The translations under genes were made by a program, and so were the position numbers. This document shows positions 19,362 to 26,919 of a stretch of DNA of 64,000 nucleotides, piece after piece (position 1 is the stretch's first letter; each line of letters opens with the position of its first letter). The stretch spans positions 62,001-126,000 of the forward strand of contig NZ_BSOA01000034.1 in assembly GCF_030160275.1 (NCBI RefSeq), written 5' to 3'. This DNA comes from Dyella flagellata. GTDB taxonomy: Bacteria; Pseudomonadota; Gammaproteobacteria; Xanthomonadales; Rhodanobacteraceae. The notes below the pieces were generated by a model that was not told where the DNA came from, ran no database searches, and saw nothing but the letters and a program-made list of their open reading frames with translations.

Positions 19362-20288
19362 TCAGGACTTGCGCGCGAGCAAACTGATCACTTCGAAATG
19401 CGGCGCCTTGCGCTCGCGGCTCAGGCGGTTGCAGTTCAAAACTTGGAGTTTGGCTTGCGTGGCCAGCTGGCCGAGGTCGCTTTCGTTGAAGCCGAGATTG
19501 CGATGATCGAACGGCTCCACCACGGCACGGTGGTCGTGCTTGCCCAGCGTGACGGCCAGCAGCCTGCCACCGGGGCGTAACACCCGCGCGGCTTCGGCCA
19601 CGGCCTTGGCCGGCTGTTCGGAATAGGTCAGTGCATGCAGCATCAGCACCAGATCGAAACGGTCCGCCTGCAGCGGCAAGGCATGCATGTCGCCCTGGCG
19701 CACTTCGACATTGCCGAAAGCTGCCAGCCGCTTTGCCGCCGCCTCCACCACTCGTTCGCTTGCGTCGACGCAGACGATGGCGCGCGCGTGCGGCGCGAGC
19801 AGTTCAGCCGTTACGCCGTCGCCGGAAGCTATATCCAGCACATCGCCGGTTTCCAGCAGTTGCAGCAGCGAGCGGGTAAGCGTCTCCCAGGTGCGACCGG
19901 GGGAGTAATGGCGTTCCATGTCGCCGGCTACTGTGTCGGCCCAGCCGTGTTCGTTGGCGCGCTGGGCCAGGACGGCGCTCAGGCGTGCGGCGTCTTCGCG
20001 CAGCAGGGCGTCGTCGATGCTTTCGCGCAATGAGCGGATCAGGGCATGCTGGCGCTCATCGCCTTCGCTGTTGGCGCGGTAATAGGCCGACACGCCCGCT
20101 CGGCGGTCGCGCACCAGCTCGGCCTCCTTCAGCTTGGCCAGATGGGTCGACACGCGTGGCTGTGCCAGGTGCAATACCGCGGCCAGTTCGGCTACGGTCA
20201 GTTCTTCCCGCTCAAGCAGGGCCAGCAGCCGCACGCGAGTGGGATCCGCCAGCAGGCGCAACACGCTGGAGGCGGTGGCCAGATCCAT
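19362..20288 (-). CDS. ArsR-type regulator fused to a SAM-dependent methyltransferase (SahR-like)
   Basis: This 308-aa protein has an ArsR winged helix at residues ~1-90 ([37 protein letters not shown]) and a class I methyltransferase-like domain from ~110 with the SAM motif [15 protein letters not shown] and [14 protein letters not shown]. It is the first gene of the metH operon, 14 bases ahead. In Proteobacteria, SahR is an ArsR-family repressor of methionine-cycle genes that senses S-adenosylhomocysteine; the C-terminal fold here would suit binding of such a ligand. No cysteine metal site of classical ArsR is seen in the winged helix. SahR assignment is from context and architecture. Confidence 0.82.
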   Translation of the reverse strand: MDLATASSVLRLLADPTRVRLLALLEREELTVAELAAVLHLAQPRVSTHLAKLKEAELVRDRRAGVSAYYRANSEGDERQHALIRSLRESIDDALLREDAARLSAVLAQRANEHGWADTVAGDMERHYSPGRTWETLTRSLLQLLETGDVLDIASGDGVTAELLAPHARAIVCVDASERVVEAAAKRLAAFGNVEVRQGDMHALPLQADRFDLVLMLHALTYSEQPAKAVAEAARVLRPGGRLLAVTLGKHDHRAVVEPFDHRNLGFNESDLGQLATQAKLQVLNCNRLSRERKAPHFEVISLLARKS

Positions 20289-20299
20289 CGTGCATCCTT

Positions 20300-20311
20300 A
20301 TATCGCGATGA
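20300..20311 (-). promoter_or_regulatory. Candidate operator ahead of the SahR-like/metH operon
   Basis: Twelve bases ahead of the regulator start lies atatcgcgatga, containing the perfect palindrome atcgcgat at 20302-20309. Position and symmetry suit autoregulation by the ArsR-type protein, but no second copy was found upstream of the split metH cistrons. Confidence 0.35.
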
Positions 20312-20380
20312 AGAGATGTGTAAGGGTAGGCGCGCCAAGACGGGGCGTCAAGGGCCTGCGACTGCGGGCTTGATAGTGAT

Positions 20381-20402
20381 AAACTAGTCATGTGACTAGT
20401 TT
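20381..20402 (+). promoter_or_regulatory. Palindromic operator of the toxin-antitoxin pair
   Basis: Two perfect 10-base arms, aaactagtca and tgactagttt, are separated by TG. The palindrome lies 13 bases before the antitoxin ATG and overlaps an AT-rich promoter-like stretch (tgatagtgataaact), as expected for autorepression by a Phd-type antitoxin. Confidence 0.78.
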
Positions 20403-20414
20403 GATGGTGAGCCC

Positions 20415-20666
20415 ATGCATACTTGGCCGGTACAAGACGCAAAAGCCCGTTTCAGTGAGCTGCTTGATGCGTGCGCTACGGACGGTGCTCAGTTGATCAC
20501 CCGGCGCGGTGAAGAAACTGCAGTGCTGATTCCCATTGCCGAATGGCGGCGCCTGGTCGAAACAGCGCGCCCTTCGCTGAAGGCACTCCTGCTTTCCGAT
20601 TTCGGGCGCGCAGACCTCGATATCCCACGGCGCGGTGTGCGTCGACGTCGCCCCCCTTCATTCTAA
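20415..20666 (+). CDS. Phd/YefM-family antitoxin
   Basis: This 83-aa protein has the typical Phd start: WPVQDAKARFSELLDACATD, then QLITRRGEETAVLIPIAEWR. The N-terminal part would dimerise and bind DNA, and the C-terminal tail would wrap the toxin. The tail here is notably basic (RRGVRRRRPPSF). It lies 14 bases ahead of the PIN toxin and behind a perfect palindrome at 20381-20402 that is its likely operator. Confidence 0.9.
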   Translation: MHTWPVQDAKARFSELLDACATDGAQLITRRGEETAVLIPIAEWRRLVETARPSLKALLLSDFGRADLDIPRRGVRRRRPPSF

Positions 20667-20680
20667 ATTTAGGGGTAGGC

Positions 20681-21085
20681 ATGTTCTTGCTGGATACCAA
20701 TATTGTTTCGGAGTTGCGCAAGCCACGTCCGCACGGTGCAGTCGTTGCTTGGATCGAAAATATCGACGACGCCGATTTGCATTTGAGCGCTGTCACATTG
20801 GGTGAAATACAGGCGGGCATTGAGCTCACCCGCGAACAGGATCCGGATAAAGCCTCCGCTATCGAGGCGTGGCTTGAGCAAGTGGCCGCAACCTACAATG
20901 TGCTGCCCATGGATGCCCCTGCATTCCGCTGTTGGGCCAAGCTCATGCATCGGCAGTCGGATACCGTCAATGAAGATGCCATGATTGCTGCCACGGCCAT
21001 CATCCATAAGCTGACGGTGGTCACTCGCAACACGCGGGATTTCGAGCGCTTTCAGGTGCCCTTGCTCAACCCATTTTCAGGTTAG
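20681..21085 (+). CDS. VapC-type PIN-domain toxin
   Basis: This 134-aa protein is a PIN ribonuclease. It opens MFLLDTNIVSELRKP with the first catalytic aspartate D5, has the conserved glutamate in LSAVTLGEIQAGIE, and the late acidic cluster in NEDAMIAATAIIH plus the RNTRDFERF end typical of FitB/VapC proteins. It would cleave RNA (often initiator tRNA in this family) unless held by the antitoxin encoded just ahead. The ATG at 20681 follows AGGGG; the longer upstream frame covers the antitoxin in another frame and is not used. Confidence 0.92.
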   Translation: MFLLDTNIVSELRKPRPHGAVVAWIENIDDADLHLSAVTLGEIQAGIELTREQDPDKASAIEAWLEQVAATYNVLPMDAPAFRCWAKLMHRQSDTVNEDAMIAATAIIHKLTVVTRNTRDFERFQVPLLNPFSG

Positions 21086-21176
21086 TGGCGCGTCCCTGTT
21101 GCCCCGCAGCAAGGCTCTTACGCCTGTGGCAGCTAAAATAAGCGGCTTTCCCCAGCCCTTTCCCCCGGAGCCGCTT

Positions 21177-22337
21177 ATGGATTTCCGTTTTACCGAAGAT
21201 CAGCTTTCCATCCAGGCTATCGCTCGTGATTTCGCGCTCAAGCGCATCGTGCCGGTGGCCGCTGAACTGGATGCCAAGGGCGAGTTCCCGCTGGACAACA
21301 TCCGCGAGATGGGCCAGCTCGGCCTGATGGGTATCGAGGTGCCGCATGAATATGGCGGCGCCGGATTGGATCCGGTCGGCTACGTGCTGGCAATGATCGA
21401 GATCGCCGCCGCGGATGCCGCTACTTCCACCATCATGTCGGTGAACAACTCGCTGTTCTGCAACGGCATCCTTAAGCATGGCACGGAAGAACAGAAGCAG
21501 AAGTACGTGCGTGCGATCGCGCAGGGCGATGCGATCGGTGCCTACGCGCTGACCGAACCGCAATCGGGTTCGGATGCCTCGGCGATGCACACGCGCGCCA
21601 CCAAGAATGCCGATGGCAACTGGGTGATCAACGGCAAGAAGAGCTGGATTACCTCCGGCCCGGTGGCGCGTTACATCGTGCTGTTCGCGATCACCACGCC
21701 GGGTATCGGCGCGAAGGGCGTGTCGGCCTTCATCATCGACACGCAGCGGCCCGGCTTCCATGCCGGCAAGACCGAGCCCAAGCTTGGCATTCGCGCCTCG
21801 GCGACCTGCGAAATCGAATTCAACGACTACGTGTGCCCGAAGGAAGACCTGCTGGGCGAGGAAGGCAAGGGCTTTTCGATCGCGATGGGCGTGCTTGACG
21901 CCGGCCGTATCGGCATTGCCTCGCAGGCCGTGGGCATCGCGCGCGCGGCGTATGAAGCGACGCTGCAGTGGTCGCGCGATCGCAAGGCGTTCGGTCAGCC
22001 GATCGGCACGTTCCAGATGACCCAGGCAAAGATCGCCGACATGAAATGCAAGCTGGATGCAGCCACGCTGCTGACGCTGCGTGCCGCGTGGACCAAGGGC
22101 CAGACGGAGAAGAACGGCGGGCGCTTCGGCACCGAGGCTTCGGTCGCCAAGCTGGTGGCTTCCGAAGCGGCTATGTGGATCACGCATCAGGCGGTGCAGA
22201 TCCACGGCGGCATGGGCTATTCGAAAGAAATGCCGCTGGAGCGTTACTTCCGCGACGCGAAGATCACCGAAATCTACGAAGGGACGAGCGAGATCCAGCG
22301 GATGGTCATTGCGCGCGCCGAGACTGGGCTGCGCTGA
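21177..22337 (+). CDS. Short-chain-type acyl-CoA dehydrogenase
   Basis: This 386-aa flavoprotein oxidises acyl-CoA thioesters to enoyl-CoA. The FAD/substrate signatures AYALTEPQSGSDASAM and WITSGPVA lie in the middle domain, and the C-terminal domain contains QIHGGMGYSKEMPLERYFRD, followed by the catalytic glutamate in ITEIYEGTSEIQ (about residue 367). Length and the Glu position fit butyryl-CoA/short-branched-chain dehydrogenases; precise chain length cannot be told. CGGAG precedes the ATG. It is a single gene with no beta-oxidation neighbours; a second family member is at 47742. Confidence 0.93.
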   Translation: MDFRFTEDQLSIQAIARDFALKRIVPVAAELDAKGEFPLDNIREMGQLGLMGIEVPHEYGGAGLDPVGYVLAMIEIAAADAATSTIMSVNNSLFCNGILKHGTEEQKQKYVRAIAQGDAIGAYALTEPQSGSDASAMHTRATKNADGNWVINGKKSWITSGPVARYIVLFAITTPGIGAKGVSAFIIDTQRPGFHAGKTEPKLGIRASATCEIEFNDYVCPKEDLLGEEGKGFSIAMGVLDAGRIGIASQAVGIARAAYEATLQWSRDRKAFGQPIGTFQMTQAKIADMKCKLDAATLLTLRAAWTKGQTEKNGGRFGTEASVAKLVASEAAMWITHQAVQIHGGMGYSKEMPLERYFRDAKITEIYEGTSEIQRMVIARAETGLR

Positions 22338-22663
22338 CCAAGCAAGGCGGACAAGATGCGGCATGGCGACAAGCCGCATCTTTATCCATGTACCAATGCC
22401 CACGGCGTGATGTCGGCGCGTTGGCGTTTCGTCGATGTTCTTCAATGGCGCAAGGCCATCGATCCAGCCGTGCCTATCCTTGGCCGATTTGATAAGGCCT
22501 GTCGGGTCCACGGCCTGGTTCTATCCGCAACATTTTGACATCACTCTTTGATGGATCTCATTGGGCAGCTTCCTGATGATTAGGATGCTCGCCGCCAACT
22601 TTTCGGCGGCCCAGGACGGCTCTTGTTCGGCATTCATGACGATGTCTTTTTTAACCCGTGCGC
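22338..22663. other. Intergenic region ahead of the toxin gene
   Basis: These ~325 bases hold no convincing gene. A 38-codon minus-strand frame at 22521-22637 (MNAEQEPSWAAEKLAASILI) is the only protein-like stretch. No tRNA, direct-repeat attachment site or transposase remnant is visible at this left border of the S1-like gene. Confidence 0.45.
22521..22637 (-). CDS. Very short hypothetical frame
   Basis: A 38-aa frame reads MNAEQEPSWAAEKLAASILI and ends RVMSKCCG. An A-rich AAAAAAG precedes the ATG by about ten bases. No family is recognised and chance is a real possibility; it is listed because it is the only frame between the acyl-CoA dehydrogenase and the toxin gene. Confidence 0.2.
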   Translation of the reverse strand: MNAEQEPSWAAEKLAASILIIRKLPNEIHQRVMSKCCG

Positions 22664-23542
22664 ATGCGGGTGCCGGCCGTGAAAGGCCGTAGAGAGCATC
22701 GTGCCCGCCAAACGGCAGGCTGGTGCGGATGGTCAAGGCTATTTCTTTTCGTTCTATGGCTATGGCCCTGTGTGGCTGCCCATGCCGATCCGCCTGCCTG
22801 GGTATACAGGGTCGACTTCAGGCCTCCGGAGAAGATATTCAGGGATGGGTTCGTTCCGTATGGCTCCAACACCGATCTACGAGAGCACGAAGAGGGCACG
22901 TCGTGCGGCGTCGGTGATCGGGTGGCCACGGCTAGCACAGCGGACTCAGCCTATGTCAGCGTCGCAAGCGAGCTTGAACGCGCCGTCATGTTTGCCAATT
23001 CCTATGGCGGTGTCAGCGACATCTGGCTGTATGAAATCCGTGCTACCGATACTTTTTACAATGCGCTCGACACCACTACGAGCGGCTTGACGCATGCTGA
23101 CTCGTCCGTGCGGCAAAGAGCTTTCGATTTGCTCAATAACAGGGCTGGCGCCATGGCAATAGAAGGCGAGTACGTTGCTTTGAACGGCATCTCCGAAACC
23201 CTGATACGGCGAGCAACGAGATACGTGTGGCAAGACAATCGCTATGTAGCCACGCAAGAAGTCAGGGCCAATCCCTTATATATCGATGGCAATACGCGCG
23301 CCAATGAGCAACCGCTCAGTGCGGATACGGCTTTCCGCCGTCCGCTTCGACTGCGTGGAGGGATTGTAACCGTCGGGGCGAGCGAGTACGGGATCTGCGC
23401 GTGCATGGCCAGGCAAAGCAGCCCGACGAACGAATGGAAGCCAGGCGCGCGCGCGGGCCGTACGGATTTCAACTCGTATTGCAATCCCATGTTCTGGGAC
23501 AAGGGCGGCGCTAGCGCGATCAATCTTCATTTATTTGAATGA
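22664..23542 (+). CDS. Secreted ADP-ribosyltransferase resembling pertussis toxin subunit S1
   Basis: From the ATG at 22664 the protein has 292 aa. Residues ~23-41 form a signal peptide ending AHA, so the mature protein starts DPPAWVYRVDFRPP, almost as pertussis S1 does. Catalytic landmarks align: R49 in VYRVD, H75 in LREH, and E169 in IEGEYVAL (S1 Arg9, His35, Glu129). The S1 disulfide cysteines are also matched by C81 (TSCGVG) and C247 (ACMARQ). The Ser-Thr-Ser element is altered to SVAS (99-102). ATRYVW, EVRANP and FYNALD are further shared segments. This family (S1, PltA, ArtA) modifies host G-protein alpha subunits. No B-subunit gene flanks it. Starts at GTG 22658 or 22679 are also possible; no ribosome site is strong. 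DNA is less GC-rich than its neighbours. Confidence 0.9.
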   Translation: MRVPAVKGRREHRARQTAGWCGWSRLFLFVLWLWPCVAAHADPPAWVYRVDFRPPEKIFRDGFVPYGSNTDLREHEEGTSCGVGDRVATASTADSAYVSVASELERAVMFANSYGGVSDIWLYEIRATDTFYNALDTTTSGLTHADSSVRQRAFDLLNNRAGAMAIEGEYVALNGISETLIRRATRYVWQDNRYVATQEVRANPLYIDGNTRANEQPLSADTAFRRPLRLRGGIVTVGASEYGICACMARQSSPTNEWKPGARAGRTDFNSYCNPMFWDKGGASAINLHLFE

Positions 23543-23622
23543 TCGCAGCTACGCCGATGCTTCGCTAAATAGCAGCAATGCATTTGGCGATTCGGGCGGG
23601 TGTTTTGGCCGAATCGGAATCC

Positions 23623-23653
23623 AAAAAAAGCAGCCCCGGAAACCCGGGGCTGC
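23623..23653 (-). terminator. Intrinsic terminator of the RND pump operon
   Basis: The perfect stem gcagccccgg/ccggggctgc with loop aaac is preceded on the plus strand by seven A, giving a T-run after the hairpin on the minus strand. It lies 28 bases after the RND gene stop. Confidence 0.9.
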
Positions 23654-23680
23654 TGGTCGACTGACGCATCAGCCTTCGCT

Positions 23681-26600
23681 TCAGTGGCTATCGCGCGAAT
23701 CGGAGTCGAGCGGTTGCTGGTGCTCGTGACGGGCGAGCTTGTGCGTGGCTTCGTCCATCTTGTCGCCGAGCATGCGGCGCACGCTGGTGTAGAACACCGG
23801 AATCAGCAGCAGGCCGAGGAAGGTGGCGAACAGCATGCCGCCGATCACGCCGGTACCGATTTCGTGACGGGAGTTGGCGCCTGCGCCGGAGGAAATCACC
23901 AGCGGCAGCACGCCGAGGATGAAGGCCATCGAGGTCATCAGGATCGGGCGAAGTCGCTGGCGGGCCGCGGTGACCACCGCATTGAACAGCGTCTCGCCTT
24001 CGGCCTGTTGCTCCACCGCGAATTCCACGATCAGGATCGCGTTCTTCGCGGCCAGGCCGATCACCGTCACCATGCCGATCTTGAAGTACATGTCGTTCGG
24101 GAAGCCGCGCAGCATGCACGCGAGCACCATGCCCAACAGGCCAAGCGGCACCACCAGCAGCACCGCCACCGGAATCGACCAGCTTTCATACAGGGCCGAC
24201 AAGCACAGGAACACGATGAAGATCGACAGGATCATCAGCAGCGTGGCCGAGTTGCCGGCCAGCACTTCCTGATACGACTGGCCGGTCCAGTCCGCGCCGA
24301 AGCCATGCGGCAGGTCGTTGTTGACGATGCCCTGCAGGGTTCCCATGGCCTGGCCGGTGGAGTAGCCCTTGTTCGCATCGCCCACGACTTCGATCGCGGG
24401 ATAGCCGTTGTAGCGCGTGAGCGAAGGCGCGGCCATGCTCCAGGTGGAATGCACCACGCTGGACAGCGGGATCATGTTGTACGGGCCGTAGGGCGAGTTG
24501 CTGCTGCCCGTCGACGACGCGGTTGACGTACCGGACGTGGTGCTCAGCGTGCTGGGTGTGTAGATATGGCTGAGCGAATCCGTATCCATGCGGTACGGCG
24601 CTTCGGCCTGCACCATCACACGTTTGACACGATCCTCGAAGATGAAGTTGTTGATGTACACCGGCGCGAGCGTAAGCTGGATGGCGGTGTAGACGTCGCT
24701 CACCGACAGGCCTAGCGCCGATGCCTGCACGCGATCGACGTTTAAGTTGTACTGCGGAGCGGGCGGCAGCACGTTCGGGCGGGTGCCGAACAGTACGGGG
24801 CTCTTGGATGCATTGCCAAGCAGCTGGCCGGCGGCCTGCGCCAATTCGAGGCGCGACTGGCCGTTGCGTGCCTGCAGATACATGTCCAGGCCGCCGAATT
24901 GACTGAGGCCGCGAATGGTCGGCAGGTTCACCACGAAGATCTGCGCATCGCGAATGCCGTGCAGTACACCGTTGGCCTGGCGGATGAAATCATCCGCCGT
25001 GATCGATCGCTCGCTCCAGTCCTTGAGCTTGATGAACACCATGCCGGCGTTCTCGGCACGACCCACGAAGCTGAAGCCCGCGATCTGGTACATGCCCACG
25101 AAGCTGTCGTTCAACTTGCTCTGGTGCAGGGTGTCGCGGATTTCCTTCATCACGCCTTGCGTGCGCTCGATGCTGGCGCCGGGTGGCAGGCTGACGATGG
25201 CCAGTGCGAAGCCTTGGTCTTCATTGGGCACGAAGCCGGTCGGTAGCTTGGTGTAAAGGAAGCCGGCGAGGGCGGCGATCAGCGCGAACACGATCATCCA
25301 GCGCGGTGCATGGCGGATCGCACTGCTGATATGACCTTGATAGGTGTGCGTGACCCGGTCGAAAGCCGTGTTGAACCAGCGATAGATGAAGTTCTTCTTG
25401 TGCTCGTGCGTGGGTTTGAGGATGGTCGCGCACAACGCCGGCGTGAACGACAGCGCGAGGAACGCGGAGAAGCCCATCGACACCGCGATGGTCAGCGCAA
25501 ACTGCTTGTAGATCACGCCGGTGGCGCCAGGCTGCAGGGCAGATGGCACGAACACCGCCGCCAGCACCACCGTGATGGCCACCACCGCGCCGGTGATCTG
25601 GCTCATCGCTTTACGCGTGGCTTCCTTCGGCGGCAGGTTTTCCTCGGTCATGATGCGCTCGACGTTCTCGATCACCACGATCGCGTCGTCGACCACGATA
25701 CCGATGGCCAGCACCATGCCGAACAGGGTGAGCTGGTTGATGGTGAAGCCCATCGGCGCGAGGCCGATGAAGGTACCGAGCAGGGCGACCGGAATCACCA
25801 GGGTGGGAATGACGGTGGCGCGGAAGTTCTGCAGGAAGATCAGCATCACGAAGAAGACGAGGATGATCGCCTCCACCAGCGTGTGCACCACTTCATCGAT
25901 CGAAACACGCACGAACGGCGTGCTGTCGTACGGTGCGAACCAGGTGACGCCTTGCGGGAAATCCTTGGACAGCTCGTCCATCTTGGCGCGCACGGCCTCG
26001 GCTACGTTCAGCGCGTTGGCACCAGGCAGCAACTGGACGCCGAAGCCACCGACCGGCTGGCCGGTCCAGGTGGAGGTAAAGCCGTAGGTTTGTGGGCCAA
26101 ACTCGATGCGTGCGACGTCCTTCATGCGCACCACGGTGCCGTCGGAGTTGGCGCGCAGGATGATGTTGCCGAATTGAGCGGGAGTGGAGAACAGACCCTC
26201 GGCAGACACCGTAGCGGTGAAGCCCTGGCCGCTGGTGGCGGGATCGGCGCCGAGCGAACCGGCCGCGAACTGCACGTTCTGGGCGGTGATCGCGTCGCGC
26301 ACCTGGCTGAAGGAAAGGCCGTAACCCTGCATCTTGTCCGGGTTTAGCCATACGCGCATGCCGTACTCGGAGCCCACCTGGAAGGTGCTGCCGATACCGG
26401 GAATGCGCCCGACCTGGTTGATCACCTGCGAGCCGACGATGTCACTGAGGCGGTTGCTGTCGATCTCCGGATTGTTGGAGATCAGGCCCACGAACATCAG
26501 GAAGTCCGGGTTGGCCTTGGCCACCACCACACCCTGCTGGACCACCGCAGCCGGTAGCTGAGGCTGTGCCAGCGACACCTTGTTCTGCACCTGCACCTGC

Positions 26601-26908
26601 GCGATGTCCGGATCGGTGCCGGTGGCGAAGCTCAGCGTGATCGAGGCAGTGCCGTTGGAGTTCGACGCCGAGCTGAAATACAGCAGGTTGTCGACGCCGG
26701 TGAGCTGTTGCTCGATCACCTTGGTGACCGTGTCTTCCATGGTCTGGGCACTGGCGCCCGGGAAGGTGGCCGTCACCGTGACCTGCGGCGGCGCGATGTT
26801 GGGGTAGGACTCCACGCCCATGCTCAGCACCGAGATGGTGCCGACCAGGGAGATCAGAATGGCGACCACCCACGCAAAGATGGGGCGGTCGATAAAGAAA
26901 CTCGGCAT
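23681..26908 (-). CDS. RND multidrug efflux permease (AcrB/MexB type)
   Basis: This 1,075-aa inner-membrane antiporter begins MPSFFIDRPIFAWVVAILIS and has the twelve-span, two-large-loop layout of HAE1 pumps. The proton-relay aspartates lie in GIVVDDAIVVIENVERIM (about residues 405-410), and the C-terminal half contains AKNAILIVEFA with the conserved lysine. SLPPGASIERTQGVM and GFGGDWTGQS-like segments mark the drug-binding portion. AAGGAG precedes the ATG. It follows its membrane-fusion partner by 11 bases. A His/Asp/Ser-rich tail ends the protein. No outer-membrane channel gene is present; the OprM-like protein at 37081 may serve. Confidence 0.94.
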   Translation of the reverse strand: MPSFFIDRPIFAWVVAILISLVGTISVLSMGVESYPNIAPPQVTVTATFPGASAQTMEDTVTKVIEQQLTGVDNLLYFSSASNSNGTASITLSFATGTDPDIAQVQVQNKVSLAQPQLPAAVVQQGVVVAKANPDFLMFVGLISNNPEIDSNRLSDIVGSQVINQVGRIPGIGSTFQVGSEYGMRVWLNPDKMQGYGLSFSQVRDAITAQNVQFAAGSLGADPATSGQGFTATVSAEGLFSTPAQFGNIILRANSDGTVVRMKDVARIEFGPQTYGFTSTWTGQPVGGFGVQLLPGANALNVAEAVRAKMDELSKDFPQGVTWFAPYDSTPFVRVSIDEVVHTLVEAIILVFFVMLIFLQNFRATVIPTLVIPVALLGTFIGLAPMGFTINQLTLFGMVLAIGIVVDDAIVVIENVERIMTEENLPPKEATRKAMSQITGAVVAITVVLAAVFVPSALQPGATGVIYKQFALTIAVSMGFSAFLALSFTPALCATILKPTHEHKKNFIYRWFNTAFDRVTHTYQGHISSAIRHAPRWMIVFALIAALAGFLYTKLPTGFVPNEDQGFALAIVSLPPGASIERTQGVMKEIRDTLHQSKLNDSFVGMYQIAGFSFVGRAENAGMVFIKLKDWSERSITADDFIRQANGVLHGIRDAQIFVVNLPTIRGLSQFGGLDMYLQARNGQSRLELAQAAGQLLGNASKSPVLFGTRPNVLPPAPQYNLNVDRVQASALGLSVSDVYTAIQLTLAPVYINNFIFEDRVKRVMVQAEAPYRMDTDSLSHIYTPSTLSTTSGTSTASSTGSSNSPYGPYNMIPLSSVVHSTWSMAAPSLTRYNGYPAIEVVGDANKGYSTGQAMGTLQGIVNNDLPHGFGADWTGQSYQEVLAGNSATLLMILSIFIVFLCLSALYESWSIPVAVLLVVPLGLLGMVLACMLRGFPNDMYFKIGMVTVIGLAAKNAILIVEFAVEQQAEGETLFNAVVTAARQRLRPILMTSMAFILGVLPLVISSGAGANSRHEIGTGVIGGMLFATFLGLLLIPVFYTSVRRMLGDKMDEATHKLARHEHQQPLDSDSRDSH

Positions 26909-26919
26909 CAGTGCTCTCC

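Noticed and set aside
20415..23542. Genomic island spanning the toxin-antitoxin pair through the S1-like toxin
   Set aside because: A housekeeping acyl-CoA dehydrogenase of normal composition lies between them, and no integrase or attachment repeats are seen.
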